In this document: piece after piece, positions 1 to 12,494 of the stretch
Numbering within the stretch: position 1 is the stretch's first letter
How the letters are laid out: each line of letters begins with the position of its first letter
Notes under the pieces: model-generated
The model's input: only the letters and a program-made list of their open reading frames with translations
Databases searched by the model: none
What the model was told of the DNA's origin: nothing
NCBI GenBank assembly: GCA_030867875.1
Contig: JAOWCC010001634.1
Coordinates: forward strand, 135,738,365 to 135,802,364
Reading direction: 5' to 3'
Origin: Actinernus sp. WN-2022
Taxonomy: Eukaryota; Cnidaria; Anthozoa; Actiniaria; Actinernidae
DNA length: 64,000 nt
Program-made: the position numbers and the translations under genes

Positions 1-440
1 CTTATCAAAAATAATCAGATCGATCCCTTCTATCGCCCGTATTCGATTCGCGTGCAATAAAACGGTACTGTTTTTATCTTACAGACTGTTGAATTAGATG
101 AATTTGAAGCATGAGTGTTTGCAGGTTTCAAATTACATCAGCTTGTGTTACGTTCTCTTGCCTTTTGTAACTCGAGTTTCTGAACGAGATCGATTATATT
201 ATTTAAAGAGGAAGTCATCGTTTGAAAAACGCTAGAAATACAGTGAATAAGAAATTGAAAATATTATGATGAAATATTGGCAAGCGCAAGCCCACACACG
301 GTAGCATCAAAGGTCATCTTACTGCCTGAGTGAGTGGAATGTAGTATAGATTGGAACTGAGGTACAGGCACTTCACCTTGTTCGACCTTCGGTTACCATA
401 GCCCCTTGCAATGATTCCGCTTTATAAAACCACCTCAGGC
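1..440. other. Unannotated AT-rich flank
   Basis: I see no coding frame, RNA gene or clear repeat boundary here. Its right edge runs into the 3' end of a LINE. Confidence 0.5.
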
Positions 441-444
441 CAAA

Positions 445-740
445 GGACTTTTCATTACAGGTGTTAAATTATGGAACTATTTGGACTATGAACTAAAACA
501 TGGGGTGTCTCTGACTAGTTTTAAGAATAAGTTAAAGAGTTCTATGCTGGCCCATTTTTATATTACTTAGTACCCATATTTATTTTCAACATTCATTATT
601 TTAATATTAAGCAAGACATACAGAATCTATATATACATGTAGCTTCCCACCATTTATAATGGGCTGAGTACGTTGTAAATTGTTATTGAAAAGCCCCGAG
701 GGGAATGGCAATAAAATATTTATGTATGTATGTACCAGTT
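445..740 (+). mobile_element. 3' end of a non-LTR retrotransposon (LINE)
   Basis: A short frame from about 449 to a TAG near 570 reads like the C-terminal tail of a LINE reverse-transcriptase polyprotein (residues such as GVKLWNYLDYEL, then SFKNKLK). It is followed by about 130 bp of untranslated sequence, an AATAAA at about 711 and a short TATG microsatellite (about 718-733). A microsatellite tail is the usual 3' end of CR1/L2-type elements. The 5' part is missing, as expected for a truncated copy. The next LINE starts immediately downstream. The class is inferred from motif only. Confidence 0.55.
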
Positions 741-744
741 TTTT

Positions 745-2800
745 TTTCATTACTGTGCTCCTACATTAGTAGTTGCTTAGGCAAATTTTTCACTCTTATT
801 CTAAACACTCGCTTCAATTCATTTCTAGACGAAAATAACATAATAAATAAAAGTCAAATAGGTTTCAGGAAAGGTTTTAGAACATCCGATATACGCGATC
901 ACACATTAGTATTAAAAACCATAATAGACTTTTATAAATCAAAAAACAAACCTCTTTTTGCCTGTTTTATCGATTTCAGGAAGGCATATGATAGTGTATG
1001 GAGAGAGGGTTTATTTTTCAAACTCATCAAGTATGGATGCAGTAGAAATTTCTTTTGAATCTTACTCAGTATCTATTCCTCTGCTAAATCCGCAGTGAAA
1101 ATAAGTAAAGGTATCATGATCACACCCTTTTTTCAGTCGGAAGTTGGCGTTCAAAAACAAGGATGTAACCTTAGTCCTACACTTTTTAATATTTTCATAA
1201 ATGACATCCCGGATTTATTTAACAACAGTTGTGACCCAGTAAATCTGAATGGCACTAAGTTAAGCTGTTTGTTATATGCTGATGACTTATTTCTGTTGTC
1301 TGAATCTAAATCTGGATTACAATCGTGTCTCCGGAGCTACATTCATATACTAAAAAATGGAAATTATGTGTGAATCTAAAAAAATCTAAAATCTTAATTT
1401 TTGCATCATCTTCTCAGAGACTAAAACTAAATAAACTCTTATGGTACTTCGGTAATGATATTTAGGAAAGTGTAGAAGAATATACGTACCTAGGTATCAT
1501 CTTTCACTTTAAAGGTAATTTTAAAATTGCCCAAAAATTGCTGTACAACAAGGCGTTACGGGCGTATCATAACCTTTTTAGATGTTTTTCGAATGTTGAG
1601 AATGTCCCCGTGAAGGTGCTCTTAAAACTCTTCAACTCCGTGGTAACGCCTGTGTTATTATATGGTTGTGAAATTTGGGGTTTTTTGTGTTTGGGGAAAA
1701 TATCTAGTTTCGACCATTTTAAACGTAAACTATTTACATCCGTAAGTTGTATAGAGAAACTTCATTTGAAATTTTGTAAGCGTATTCTGGGTGTTCACAG
1801 TAAAGCATCAAACCTGGCAGTATATGCAGAATTAGGAAGAACACCTTTAATAATACAGATCGCAATATTGACTTTGAGATATTGGTTACGTTTAAAAGAC
1901 GCTAATTGTAATGATACTCTCGTTGGCAAAGCTTCGAAGTCTTGTCCCGGGGGGGGGGAGGGGGGGGGGGGGGGGGGGGGGGGGGTGGGTACTTACATGA
2001 AAAATGGGTATGTATGTGAGGCCAAGAGGCTCAAACCCTGACCCTGTTTGACCCAATCCGAGCTCCAAAACCCTGATTGCCCCCTTTTTTGAAAAAAAAA
2101 ACCTGATTGCCCCTTCTTTAAATTGTTTTCAAAACACGGTCGGATATATATCCTGGCCGATATACCGCGTACCGGGATTTCATGCAAAATACGGAACATT
2201 TCAAGTCGGGACGTGGCATTGGGTAAACAAATCAGTAGATGAAGTACATAGATAAAATTAGCGGCGTCACGATGTATGGGAACCTCAGTGCTTGCATGTG
2301 TCTGATTTCAAATTCTTGTCTGATTTCAAATTCCAGTTGTGTCATTTTCATAAACTCAATACTACAATTATGTGGCTATGGTCATATTTCGGATCTCCAC
2401 ATATCTCCCTCTCAGATAGGTGCTTTTATTAGAACGATTAAGTCTAAGCTTTCCAATTTCTATGTCAGTTTCTGGCAAAGTCAAATTCACAATAACAGAA
2501 AACTACGTAATTTTAATTTATTTAAGTCAAATATTAATTTTGAAAGGTACTTATATTACGTTACGAATAGTAAACATCGTCAGGCTGTGTCTAAAATTAG
2601 GATTTCAGCTCATAAGATGCCTATAGAAACCGCGCGATACACTAACACTCCTATTGAAGAACGTATTTGTTCGTTTTGTAACTCCAATGAAGTAGGTGAT
2701 GAATTTCATTATACAATGTCTTGTAAAAACGTTAATTTCATGAAAATTAGACAGGATTTTATTAGTAACCTTTATAAAATAACCCAAAGAAAACGCGCGC
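745..2800 (+). pseudogene. Broken LINE: reverse transcriptase and C-terminal zinc knuckle
   Basis: This is a 5'-truncated non-LTR retrotransposon ORF. The frame from 705 to 1373 carries reverse-transcriptase motifs: QIGFRKGFRTSD, the catalytic FIDFRKAYDSVW segment and an intact YADD box near 1276-1287. It is interrupted by a TGA at 1057. A second frame, 1538-1935, holds the thumb/connection region. A third, roughly 2300-2805, ends in a CCHC-type knuckle (RICSFC...H...C), common at the C-terminus of such proteins. An insert containing a 37-bp G-rich run (1949-1985) separates the last two frames. Stops and frameshifts make it a dead copy. LINE identity is firm; the clade (jockey/CR1-like) is inference. 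Confidence 0.8.
1949..1985 (+). repeat. Poly-G tract, 37 bp with one A
   Basis: A nearly pure G run interrupts the LINE coding remnant. Such tracts could form G-quadruplexes and are prone to length errors in assembly, so the exact length is doubtful. Confidence 0.9.
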
Positions 2801-2805
2801 TCTGA

Positions 2806-3990
2806 TTGGTTGAAAGCCGTGTTTGCATGAGGCTATGTAAACATGGAAATGACGTCATACATTGTAGTTTTTGCTTTTTTTTTCTGCAAAAAATGGCGAA
2901 AATAACTGACTAACTTAAAAACACATGTAACTAGTTTTCTAAAGGAAGGTTGTTCAGAAGAACATACAGAGAAAAAAAAGCTAAATTGGACAGAATTTTC
3001 ACAAGATTGAGTCAGTCGGAGCTCAACTGCCTCATTAGCAAACTCGATGAAATACGCACAAAATACACTGTCTACTTCTGTTAACGTTTATTTAAATATT
3101 TACTTCAGATACTATAGAAAAACAATTATAATAAAATACATGTACTAGAAACATTCAGAAAATGTACAAAGTGCTAATAATCAAGTACACAAAGTCAGAG
3201 TGGGAAGGTCAATTGTTGTTTTAATATTCAAGTACGTTTTTTTCAAACGCCGGTGACAAAAACTACAGACACTGCAACTTTATGAGATATCACATTGAAT
3301 CAGTAGAAATAAAAACATATTAGCCGTTTTGGTTCGATTCAGTCTATGAAATCATTTTTTCATTCAGAGTGGGATGCTGGCAAGAAAATGTGACTAAAAA
3401 GAAATACACAAGCGAGAAGCCACAGAACTCTGAAGCTCTAATCTCGCACGGCTGCTAGCTAGCATCCCGTAGACTCGAAAGTACTCTTTGGATTCAAAAA
3501 TTGCATTGAAAGATACCCAAACAGCCATCTCCACATCAAAGTAATATAGATTATAAGCTCCAATCCGACATTCTCTGGCTTTCAAATAGTCGAGTATGAT
3601 GCCTGACGATGGGAAATAAAGATCTGAAACAATACAAAGGCACAAACCAGCTAATCAAAGTTGTCAGTTCGAGCCGAGCAATTCCAAGCCATGAACTACA
3701 AGTACTGGCTCCAAATATCCAGCAAGAGATTCCTCAGTCCCAGAATATCATGGCCGAAACAGGAACACTTTTTCCAGGCAGGACAAATTATCTTTTCTGT
3801 AATGCTTAATGCTTTTCGGCTGTCACACTAGTACTTTCTCTCGCCTCTTGTTCCATGCCGATTCGTACGCAGAGCAAACACGGCCAAGCGAATATGATTG
3901 ACATTTTACAATGTATGGAGAATTTAGCGTTTGACATTTACGAAAAAGTTTTTAAAAATCGTTTCGCGCTCGATCTTGCATCTATTTTAT
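2806..3990. other. Intergenic, no gene seen
   Basis: Short open frames in this stretch have no recognisable motif. A phrase at 2818-2850 (TGTTTGCATGAGGCTATG) resembles the arms of the palindrome at 3993-4124, so it may be a decayed copy of that element. Confidence 0.45.
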
Positions 3991-3992
3991 AA

Positions 3993-4124
3993 AAGAAATA
4001 GAAAACGTTTACCGTGTTTACATAGCCTGATGCAAACACTCGGGTAAGTTTGGGACAATTCTCCCAAACTTCCCCTCGTGTTTGCATCAGGCTATGTAAA
4101 CACGGTAAACGTTTTCTATTTCTT
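3993..4124. mobile_element. 132-bp palindromic MITE
   Basis: Arms starting AAGAAATAGAAAACGTTTAC and ending in its complement pair almost perfectly around a loop near 4055. A second motif in the arms (AGCCTGATGCAAACAC) also pairs. Such a hairpin is typical of a non-autonomous foldback/MITE. No target duplication longer than 2 bp is evident. Confidence 0.75.
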
Positions 4125-4344
4125 AAATGTAACGTTAATGATAGTTTTCGGTTATTTGATAAGAGGTCCTTGTTTCTGTATCTATTAGCAATGAATGATG
4201 AATGTATTTTAAAGATTTCCGCTAAGTATTTGTACAATATACTTAATTTAGTATAAAAAAATATAGTTACCTAATTATTTTAACTTAGTAAGAATTGTTA
4301 TATCCCGAAACTCCAATGTACTATCTCAGTATAAGGATTAATAA

Positions 4345-4364
4345 ATTATTATTATTATTATTAT
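4345..4364 (+). repeat. (ATT)n microsatellite
   Basis: Short run of ATT triplets in AT-rich sequence. Confidence 0.85.
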
Positions 4365-4369
4365 ATGTG

Positions 4370-7300
4370 CCACTCACCAGTTTTTGTTTAAAAATGTTTT
4401 TTTAAGTGAAATGTTTTAACATATCCGCCATCCGGGTATCCTCGTTTTGCAAACGCCCCTCATTGAGAACTTCTAGTATTAACATTATAATATCAATGAA
4501 AGCAGAATCTATTACTTGATAAACCTAATAAATATGAATTGATTCATAAGCCTAATAAATATGAACTGATTCATAAGCCTAATAAATATGAACAGATTCA
4601 TAAGCCTTATCTAAATAAACCTTTTCAAGCGGAAAGAAACGAAGAAGCGTCGGCGATTTTAAACAACTTGGTGTTTTCAAACTCTAGGTTGAGAAAATTA
4701 AAGTAAGCTCCACTAGCTCCACTAAGCATCCATTCATTATTTATGCCTGGGGGGGGGGGGGGGGTCATCAAAAATTCAAGAGCATGAGAGGGGGGGTCAC
4801 AGAAAAAAATAAGCATAGAAGGGGGGGCTGTCTATATTTTTGGGTGCATTTCCAGGCATCTAAGGGGCCGCAATTTTCAAAATTTTCCCCCATGGGAGCA
4901 TCCCCGGAACCCCCCAGAGAAATACCTTGCTTCAGTTAAATAGTAATCAGCCAATCCAATGAGAAACATACAGAGCACCTAATGCAACCACCATTCAATT
5001 GTCTTGCCTAATATTTTGTTTGCCTCATCTTAATTTTGAAACTCCATTAGTAAAAAAATATCATCTAGATCCATCTGAAATTAATTAAAGGTAGGTTTGG
5101 GTGCATTTCCAGCGATCTCAGAAACCTTAATTTCAAAAAAAAATTCCCGGGCCCCCTTAGTAGAGCCGATCCACATAATGTTCAGTCCGTGTTTAGTCCT
5201 CTGTAAATGTAAAACTGTGAACAGTGTGAGGGGGGGGGGGGGGGGGGGGGCTCTATATTTTTCAGAATTGTGTGCGGGGGGGTTATGAAATTTTTGTTTT
5301 GTTTGGAGGGGGGTCAAGACATTTTGTTGTTGTTTAGAACGAATCTTGCCATCTCATATACAGACTTGGTTAAACAGACAGTTCTTGATTGCTCATAACA
5401 GATCAAGCATCGAGCTGGATTAAATAAAAAAAAGGTCACAAAACTGTGACAACTACTACTTAATTCGTAATTCATTCAGGTAGTTTCAGGGCTGGCGCTA
5501 GTAAAATATTTTGTGTAGGGCCTAAGATTGCTTGAACTTTCCTTTTTCTTCCGATGGATTGTTCCGCTTCCGAAAACTTGAATGAGCACGCATGTCTCTT
5601 TTAAAAACTTCTTGATTTTCAAAGCTGCGGCTTAGGGCGTGATTCTGTTGTTGTTCTTAATTGTTTGTAAAGTGACCTTCAGATCAATAATTCTCAGTAA
5701 ATGCTGTGCTTTTCTATGATGGTTATCCCCGCCTTTGGACTAAAAAAATATTGGATCAGCCCTTCTTGTCGTGTGCTTTATTTTCAAAGATTAAGGTTGG
5801 TGTATTTTGTAGATTCGTTTCTCTATTTACATGATTGATAGATTATTGAACCGAGTCACCGTTTTTTTATAAATGCATGTTCCCGTTTTTGGACCAAAGA
5901 AAGTTAAATAAACCTTGATATTCATGTTTCTTGATCTTCAAAAGCTCGCAATCTTACAAACAGTCTTTGCTTCGACATATCGCATTGCCAAAACTACTTA
6001 CAGGTGTACTTGCATGTCTAACCACATGCAGCGTTGCGAGTGGTTGTGTTTCCAAGCAGAGGTGTAATTTAGAAAACAGAACCTCTAGTCTTTCTGCTTT
6101 TGAACTGAACAACTATAATGACCACAACTTGAGCTAATATTCTGTGAATAGCGTCGAAGTTATATTGTTTTGATTCGTTTCGGTGAACATTCGGTTATGC
6201 ATGTCATTTGATATCACAAATGTTTGCTGATTCTTCATCACTTATTCTGTTTCTTCGATCCCTTTTTCCTTGTTAATTTTCGCTGTCCATTTTCAGCTAT
6301 ACAATTTCTTCAATTAGACTATTGACTATATTACCCGAAACTCTTCGAACTGATCGGTAATAAACGTTCTTGGCCACGTTAAACGTTTGCACTTTGCTTG
6401 GCAAGCCTAGCTTGTCCGTCGCGGGGTATTTGGTTACTCAGTCTTGCAATATTTATTCACTCTAGTTTCTCAGCTCTTCGTGTGGATTCGCCATTTAAAT
6501 CGTCCGGGCACGAATTATCCTTGAGTTCTGAATTAACATGTAAAACCTGATATTGATATCCAGTTCTGTCTTCAACCGTCGAGAAGGGTAACCTGTCAAG
6601 AATATTGTGCTTTCGGAAAGATCTTCTACAGCACCAAGACAATAAGGCCACTTTTCGTATTCAAAACGTTACCCACGTAGCATACATGCTTTATCACAAT
6701 AAAGATTAAAAGAGGAATTCAATGTAACCAGGTATAGCCTGCTTTAATAACTAGTGTGTGTAGCGCTGGCCGGGCGGCTCACCAGTTAGCCAGTCTGCGT
6801 CTGGCGAGTGGCTATACATATATAGAGTTGTGGCCTACTCTTTAATTAATCCCAATGTTTTAAAACGAAGTATCATTTTACCTTTAGACTTCAAATAAGA
6901 GTTAGTTCTTACCTTTAGACTCGGTTGTTATCCTTATTCGATCTAACAAGTACAGAACTTCGTACGATGCGAGCACGAATGAAATGTTTACGGACGACAC
7001 AACGGAACCTATTTACGTACTCGGACTGGGAATGACATGTTCCCAGTGCGGCCCCTGCTGAGTCTGACACCCCCCTCCCCCCTAAATAATGAACGGTCCC
7101 TTATCGCGCTAAAACCTAGTTCACACTAGTATGACGCTCAGGAGTTAGGGAGGGATAAGGAGATTTTAAAGCACAAGCAACATACGTAGACTCAGTAATG
7201 CATTTTGAGGAAATGGGAGCGAAAAAGTATACGAAAACGTTGGTTCTACTGCACGTAGTGCTTTATTCAGTGCTGCGCAACGCCGTTATGCGAAGACTGT

Positions 7301-8360
7301 ACGTGCCGCAGGTAAATGTATATAGTCACGTTGATACGGTAGTATGTGATGTGATAACAGTGAATTACTGACCTTCAACCTGAGATAATACATGTTTTGG
7401 TATACGTGACCTGGAACAGTGACAGTTTTATAATCAGGCTTGTATTTTGATTTAGTATTCGTATGATGTTGCTGAATAGATCCCATCCAAGGTGATCCGA
7501 TACCTGTACTTCATCCGTTGGTCGTTTCATTTTAGTATTCTAGAACCGTGGAACCACAACACAACGGAAAGCAAGGGCATGTTGTAAAACCAGGAACACC
7601 GGAACAACGAACAACGAACAACGAACAACGGAACAGCTACTACGGAACACCGGAACATCAAAAATTAACAACAAAATTCGGGAACACCAGAACATCGCAA
7701 ATTATTATTTTCCACTCGACGAAACTAGCGCAGAGTAATAACAATATAAATGGCGATGATTTGTTAACGATCGCTCAACGCTCGCGAGGTTTCCTGGTAG
7801 AATTTAGATACAGCCTCGTTTCCAGTAACATACTCCAATAGAAAGGGTTTCAATGACTGCTCGTCAGTTTACCACATGACGTACAACAAAGGAAACTATT
7901 TGTCTTTTAAAATAAAACTATACTCTGCAACACAAAAAACCCTAACCCAGAAAATAATGCATCAGTTCTACTACACCAAGAAATACCCGTCAGTCCCCGT
8001 CTTTATACCGACGTTTTCAGCTCGATAACTCTTTATTGGGTTAGGAACTTGCTTCCTGTTTCCTTCCCTTCAGTGTTTTCGCGTAAAGCGCTGAATTGCT
8101 GTTCTTACTGTCCTACTAAATTATTGTCCTATTGATCTAACCCTTAAGACTAGGACAATTGACAGATAGTAAAAAATTACAACAAAATCCCAGCGCACGT
8201 AATTAAAAACAAGTTAGTAAAGTGTTGTAAAGTGTTCTCTCTAACACCCTGCCTTCCCGTGACGAGCAAATATAAAAATATATATGAAAAATATACACAA
8301 TATATAACAAATGAGGCTTTATTTGATTTAAAAAAGTTATCTAACTCTTCAACAATTAAA
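4370..8360. other. Intergenic with decayed repeats and two poly-G tracts
   Basis: No gene could be supported. Poly-G runs lie at 4749-4764 and 5230-5250. Both sit near the phrase GGGTGCATTTCCAG (4841-4854 and 5099-5112), suggesting two copies of one G-rich repeat. A short array of AACAACG-like units lies at about 7606-7632. The many 60-100 codon frames here are not protein-like. Confidence 0.45.
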
Positions 8361-8968
8361 GGAGGCGTCACATATTGATTTTTTTCCACGAGAAACGTCC
8401 AGCGAAGTCCCCCCTAAGAAACGTCAGAGCGATTTATTGATGTTTTTCTCAAAAGTCACACACTACCTACCCTGGATCAGAGGTTGGAAATCCGCTTCTC
8501 CTAAGCTCACAATATCAGTATCGACAACGCTGCCTCCCTATCGCGGCTTCGCTCGACGGCTAAGACTTCTCGCTTTGCTCGACGTCTTCGAGCCTCTGGC
8601 ATCCAGGGTACACACTACCTCTTTCTATTCATGTCCGCCTTTTTATTCCAACTTAAACAACTTGTCACAACCACTGGTCCCATTTGGTGGGAATGGAACG
8701 TTGAATTCATCGTGAAACCTTTGAATTCACTGCTATCTATGTCGGTGAGTTCTCAAAAACTTAGCAAATTAGATGCGATAGCTGTGGGACAACCGCAATC
8801 TGCCATTTCTCTTCAGGCGTCTCTTTACATATTTATCGTCGCAGAGATATGAGATGTGATGTTTCTGAAAACTATCGATTTTTCCACGGAGAAACGTCAC
8901 AGATCAAAACCCCACCCCCAAACTTCGCTGGACGTTTCTCGTGGAAAAAATCGATATGTGACGCTTCC
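8361..8968. mobile_element. Long-terminal-inverted-repeat element with nested MITE
   Basis: The left arm begins GGAGGCGTCACATATTGATT and the right arm ends with its near-complement TATGTGACGCTTCC. About 50 bp pair on each side, including CCACGAGAAACGTCCAGCGA. There is no clear target duplication. A second, smaller element (8468-8610) is inserted inside it. Non-autonomous, no coding capacity. Confidence 0.65.
8468..8610. mobile_element. 143-bp MITE with 9-bp target duplication
   Basis: Terminal inverted repeats TACCCTGGAT and ATCCAGGGTA bound the element. It is flanked by perfect 9-bp direct repeats CACACTACC at 8459-8467 and 8611-8619. A 9-bp duplication is characteristic of Mutator-like (MULE) transposition among a few other superfamilies; that assignment is inference. 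Confidence 0.8.
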
Positions 8969-8999
8969 CTAAGCTTTACACGTACAGCTCTCTCAATCA

Positions 9000-9091
9000 T
9001 AGCCTGCGTGCAGACGTTCTCTCCCTGCAAAAAATCGCAGACGTCTCTTTCCCGATTTTTGCAGGGAGAGAGAACGTCTGCACGCAGGCTA
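9000..9091. mobile_element. 92-bp hairpin MITE with 9-bp target duplication
   Basis: Almost the whole element is a hairpin: arms of about 37 bp starting TAGCCTGCGTGCAGACGT pair around a loop of about 18 bp. Perfect 9-bp direct repeats TCTCAATCA flank it at 8991-8999 and 9092-9100. It has no coding capacity and is one of the smallest such elements in the window. Confidence 0.85.
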
Positions 9092-9946
9092 TCTCAATCA
9101 ATGAGGCCTTTCTCTTTCTGGCATCGCTCCCAAAAATGGCACAGAGAAATGGATGTACGGCCACTGAATATGTTCCGCTGTTCCACGGTTCTTGTGTAGC
9201 GGGCGGCTACAGTTGGAGAGATCATGACCCTGTCATTGTGAAGGTTTTCACACAGTCGAATAGCAGTATTAAATAAATAGTTTAAAACGTCGCTCCGATC
9301 TAGTGTCACATTTTGCGACGGCCTTCTTTGAACTAAAGTCGTCTGTCGCACCAACTTCAAACATGTCGAACCATTGATTCAGTCTTCTGCCTAGTGGAAG
9401 GAGATTAAGAAAACCAAAGAAATTAAAGAAGGCTCTGTTCGCAGAGTTACCTTCTGTCGTACTTTATAATTCATCCATCTAGTACGTTCGGCATATGAGT
9501 GGAGACGTGGCTTCCGGAACAAACAGGCCTTGTCATACCGAAAATACTTGCAAGGACATCGAAGAAAGTAAAAGTACTGGATCACCCGGGGGATCTAATC
9601 AGCAAACTGATTGTGTAAATAGTAATAACGGATGCTAGGCTGATTATACGGTTTGGTACATATAGAATTCGGCTAGCTCGCCGTAATTTAGCATATTTTT
9701 TTTAATAAAATGGTTGCTTGAAACGTTTGTGACTATTAGGGTATAGAAAGTTAGTAAACCAATCTGTATATATTACAAAAAAAGGAAACCTAATCTTGGG
9801 CTCGAGAACCGAACCGAACAGCGCTGATCAGAAACAAAACGACCGTATTTTTACTTTGTTTTCGTTACTTAAAGTTGCCATAGATGATGACTAATGAAAA
9901 TAAACACATTTTGAGTTTTCAAAGAAGAAGACGTGTCGTCTTACTG

Positions 9947-10897
9947 TAACTATAAAGAAGCAAAGACCGATACAACGTAGAATTTTGAAATTAGTGGTAC
10001 AATATTTCGGCTGGCCACACCAGTCTTCTTCAGGTACAATGAAGAAAATTTACATTGGCGTGTATTTTTGAACGTGATACTGAGCTGTCATAAAACAGAT
10101 TACAATATGATAGACCGTGAATTTTTTTTAAGAAGGTGAAATAAAACAGATATCTAGTATCTCTGGCCTTACGTATCAGCCGTGTCTCTTAGAAAAAACT
10201 TTTTCGATAGGAATAAGTTGCATGTCGTTGGCAGTGTGATTAGGAGAATTAAGAAAATATTCGGCAACTGTTGTTGGTTTAGATTAGTTGTTAGAGTTAT
10301 CTATCGTCCGGCGGTATTCGTTAAATCTGTCTTTTAAGCGTCGTTTAGTCTCACCTATATATTGAGATTGCAGCGGTTACATTGAATCATGTAGATTAGA
10401 TTTTTGTTGTTACAGGTCAGGTTAAATTTGTTAGAGCGCGTTTCACCGGTGGCAAAGAAAGTATAGTTAGTAAGTCCGTCAGAAATGTAAGGGCAAGTGG
10501 CGCAGTTCTTCCTACAACGGAATGAGCCAGGTGGGAGCTGGAGCTGGGAATTAGTCGAGTTAGAGGGAGTTTAGCTTTAACGAGTATAGGTCACGCAGGT
10601 TGATGGTACGTCTAAAGGCTACCAGGGGCAAGTGTTGAAAGGTTTTCTTACAGCGGTTAGAAGAGAGCAGCAGGCTGTAATGTTTCCTAATGATGTTAGA
10701 GATATGTGGAAGAGATGGATTAAAAGTAATAACAAAAGGGATACGGTGTGTGTGCGTCTTTCGTTTGTTTTATGACAGCTCAGTATCACGTTCAAAAATA
10801 CACGCCAATGGATTTTCTTCATTATACCTGAAGAAGGCTGGTGTGGCCACTAATTTCAAAATTCTACGTTGTATCGGTCTTTGCTTCTTTATAGTTA
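9947..10897 (-). mobile_element. Decayed Penelope-like element fragment with inverted terminal repeats
   Basis: Inverted arms of about 130-150 bp (9947-10096 and 10767-10897) enclose, on the - strand (about 10150-10610), a frame-broken copy of the GIY-YIG endonuclease region that is better preserved at 18783-19325. Nucleotide phrases match that copy through the CxxC-rich and GIY-YIG core. Penelope-like elements commonly carry inverted or tandem terminal repeats, which fits the arms. The left arm also contains the same hairpin motif as the PLE at 17968-17996. No reverse transcriptase is left. Confidence 0.75.
10005..10033 (-). ncRNA. Hammerhead-like core motif in PLE terminal repeat
   Basis: On the - strand, CTGAAGA is followed by a GACTGG/CCAGCC stem (one wobble) and GAAA. 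This matches the central CUGANGA-stem II-GAAA layout of hammerhead ribozymes, known from Penelope-like elements. There is an extra A before the stem, and helices I and III are not clear, so activity is doubtful. Confidence 0.4.
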
Positions 10898-10899
10898 TT

Positions 10900-11395
10900 T
10901 TTTATTTGATAGCCGATTAGATCACTAGTTTGATCCAACGTACACCAGCAGCTAGGCCGGATTGTCGTTCACGGTTCCTTGCTTGAACAATTCGTCTTAC
11001 TGTACTTGCTTGATACTGGAATGAGAAGCACATTATTTCACGGGTGCACTTAAGCGGCGACAAGTCTAAATAATGGACAGAATTTGCCCAACAAACAAGT
11101 ACAGTTTACATAAGAGCAACCAAAATGTCAAAATACGCAATAAATTATAGAATGAATAGACAAATTGACAGAATTTATGCAAAAGTCCTCAAAATGTCAG
11201 TCATAGTGGAACGGCTTAAGATCGCTTAAGCTTTCTCCTGCTCTGATTTACGTTGTTAAAGTTTTACAGTTAACAGGTTTCTATTCTAAACTACCCTTTG
11301 AACACCTCGTGTATATGGAGGTATTAGTCGGCCTCCCGCATAGACAATCAATTGTTTCGACAGACTGGTAACATAATTTTAGCATGCGTATGCTA
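10900..11395. other. Intergenic, nothing recognised
   Basis: No coding, RNA or repeat signal could be supported. Confidence 0.4.
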
Positions 11396-11397
11396 TA

Positions 11398-11637
11398 GCA
11401 AGCGTTTCTGGTTTTTTTTACGCTTTTTTGGTCGCGCGAGAATAGGGCGAGCGCAAATAATGGAGGGAGGGGAGGAAGGAAAAAGGAAACTCTACTGGTA
11501 ATTTTGGTCAATTTCCGAGTAGCCATTTGTTGATAATGGCCCAACGTGGGCCCCTCCCTCCATTTTTCCCCTCCCTATTCTCGCGCGGCCAAAAAAGCGG
11601 GGGGGGGGGGGGGGGGGGGGGAACAGAAACGCTCGCT
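11398..11637. mobile_element. Palindromic MITE with poly-G loop edge
   Basis: The left arm AGCAAGCGTTTCTG and right arm CAGAAACGCTCGCT pair, as do the TTTTTTGGTCGCGCGAGAAT / ATTCTCGCGCGGCC and GGAGGGAGGGG segments further in. A 23-bp G run sits at 11599-11621 within the right arm. The target duplication is unclear. Confidence 0.7.
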
Positions 11638-12494
11638 AAATTTCAGTGGAACGAACTGACGTTACCTTCTGAATAATTCTAATGGCACTGTGTAAGGTCA
11701 AATCGATCCACCGTTAAAGGGCTAAGCTTTTATGTGATGACTATAGTCGATAGTCCTGTGTGGGGAACTTGCTCGATTGCCTCTAGTATTGACAAGAATG
11801 TTGACCTTGGTCCTTCGTCAGTTTATATTATCAGGCAAAATGAAAACACAAATGACTTCGAAGTCGAAGGTAAAGTGTGATCTAAAGCGATCCAGTTTAG
11901 CGATCATGTAATGTTTTTAATTTGCTTTGGTTTCAACACTGTATTTTTCAAATAAAACTATTTTCCTATCTTACTATTGATTCTACAACCATGCAGAAAG
12001 GCAAAACCAAAACAAGAATGTTGACCCTAACCCCTAGTGGGTATCCCGTAGTATTTATAATAAGGCAAAGAAAGAAAACGCAAACACAAATGATGTTTTC
12101 GAAAGCGCAGTTAATGTGAGTAAAAGCGATTTAGAGATTAATCGATGTTGGTTGCAACTCAAGGTTTTTCAAATAAAAACAGTTTCCTTTGTTATTGTTG
12201 ATTATACAACCCAGAAAGTAAAAAACACCCTCAGATCATGATTTTTATATGGTTTAATTGATCAATCGCACAATTTTGGTCGTTTCTTTTCAGCTGAAGA
12301 TTGATTTGTAGGGAAAATCGCATGAATGCAAGTGCTTTTCGGGAACTTATAATGTGTGGAGGAGTGATGCCATTTAAAAAAAAACGTTTTCATAATATTG
12401 CACGAGCCCTTTAATGTTTCTTTATAGAGTACTTTATATGGTAATTACTTTATACTTTAAATAACATAATACTAACTCGTAAACTATAAAGTAA

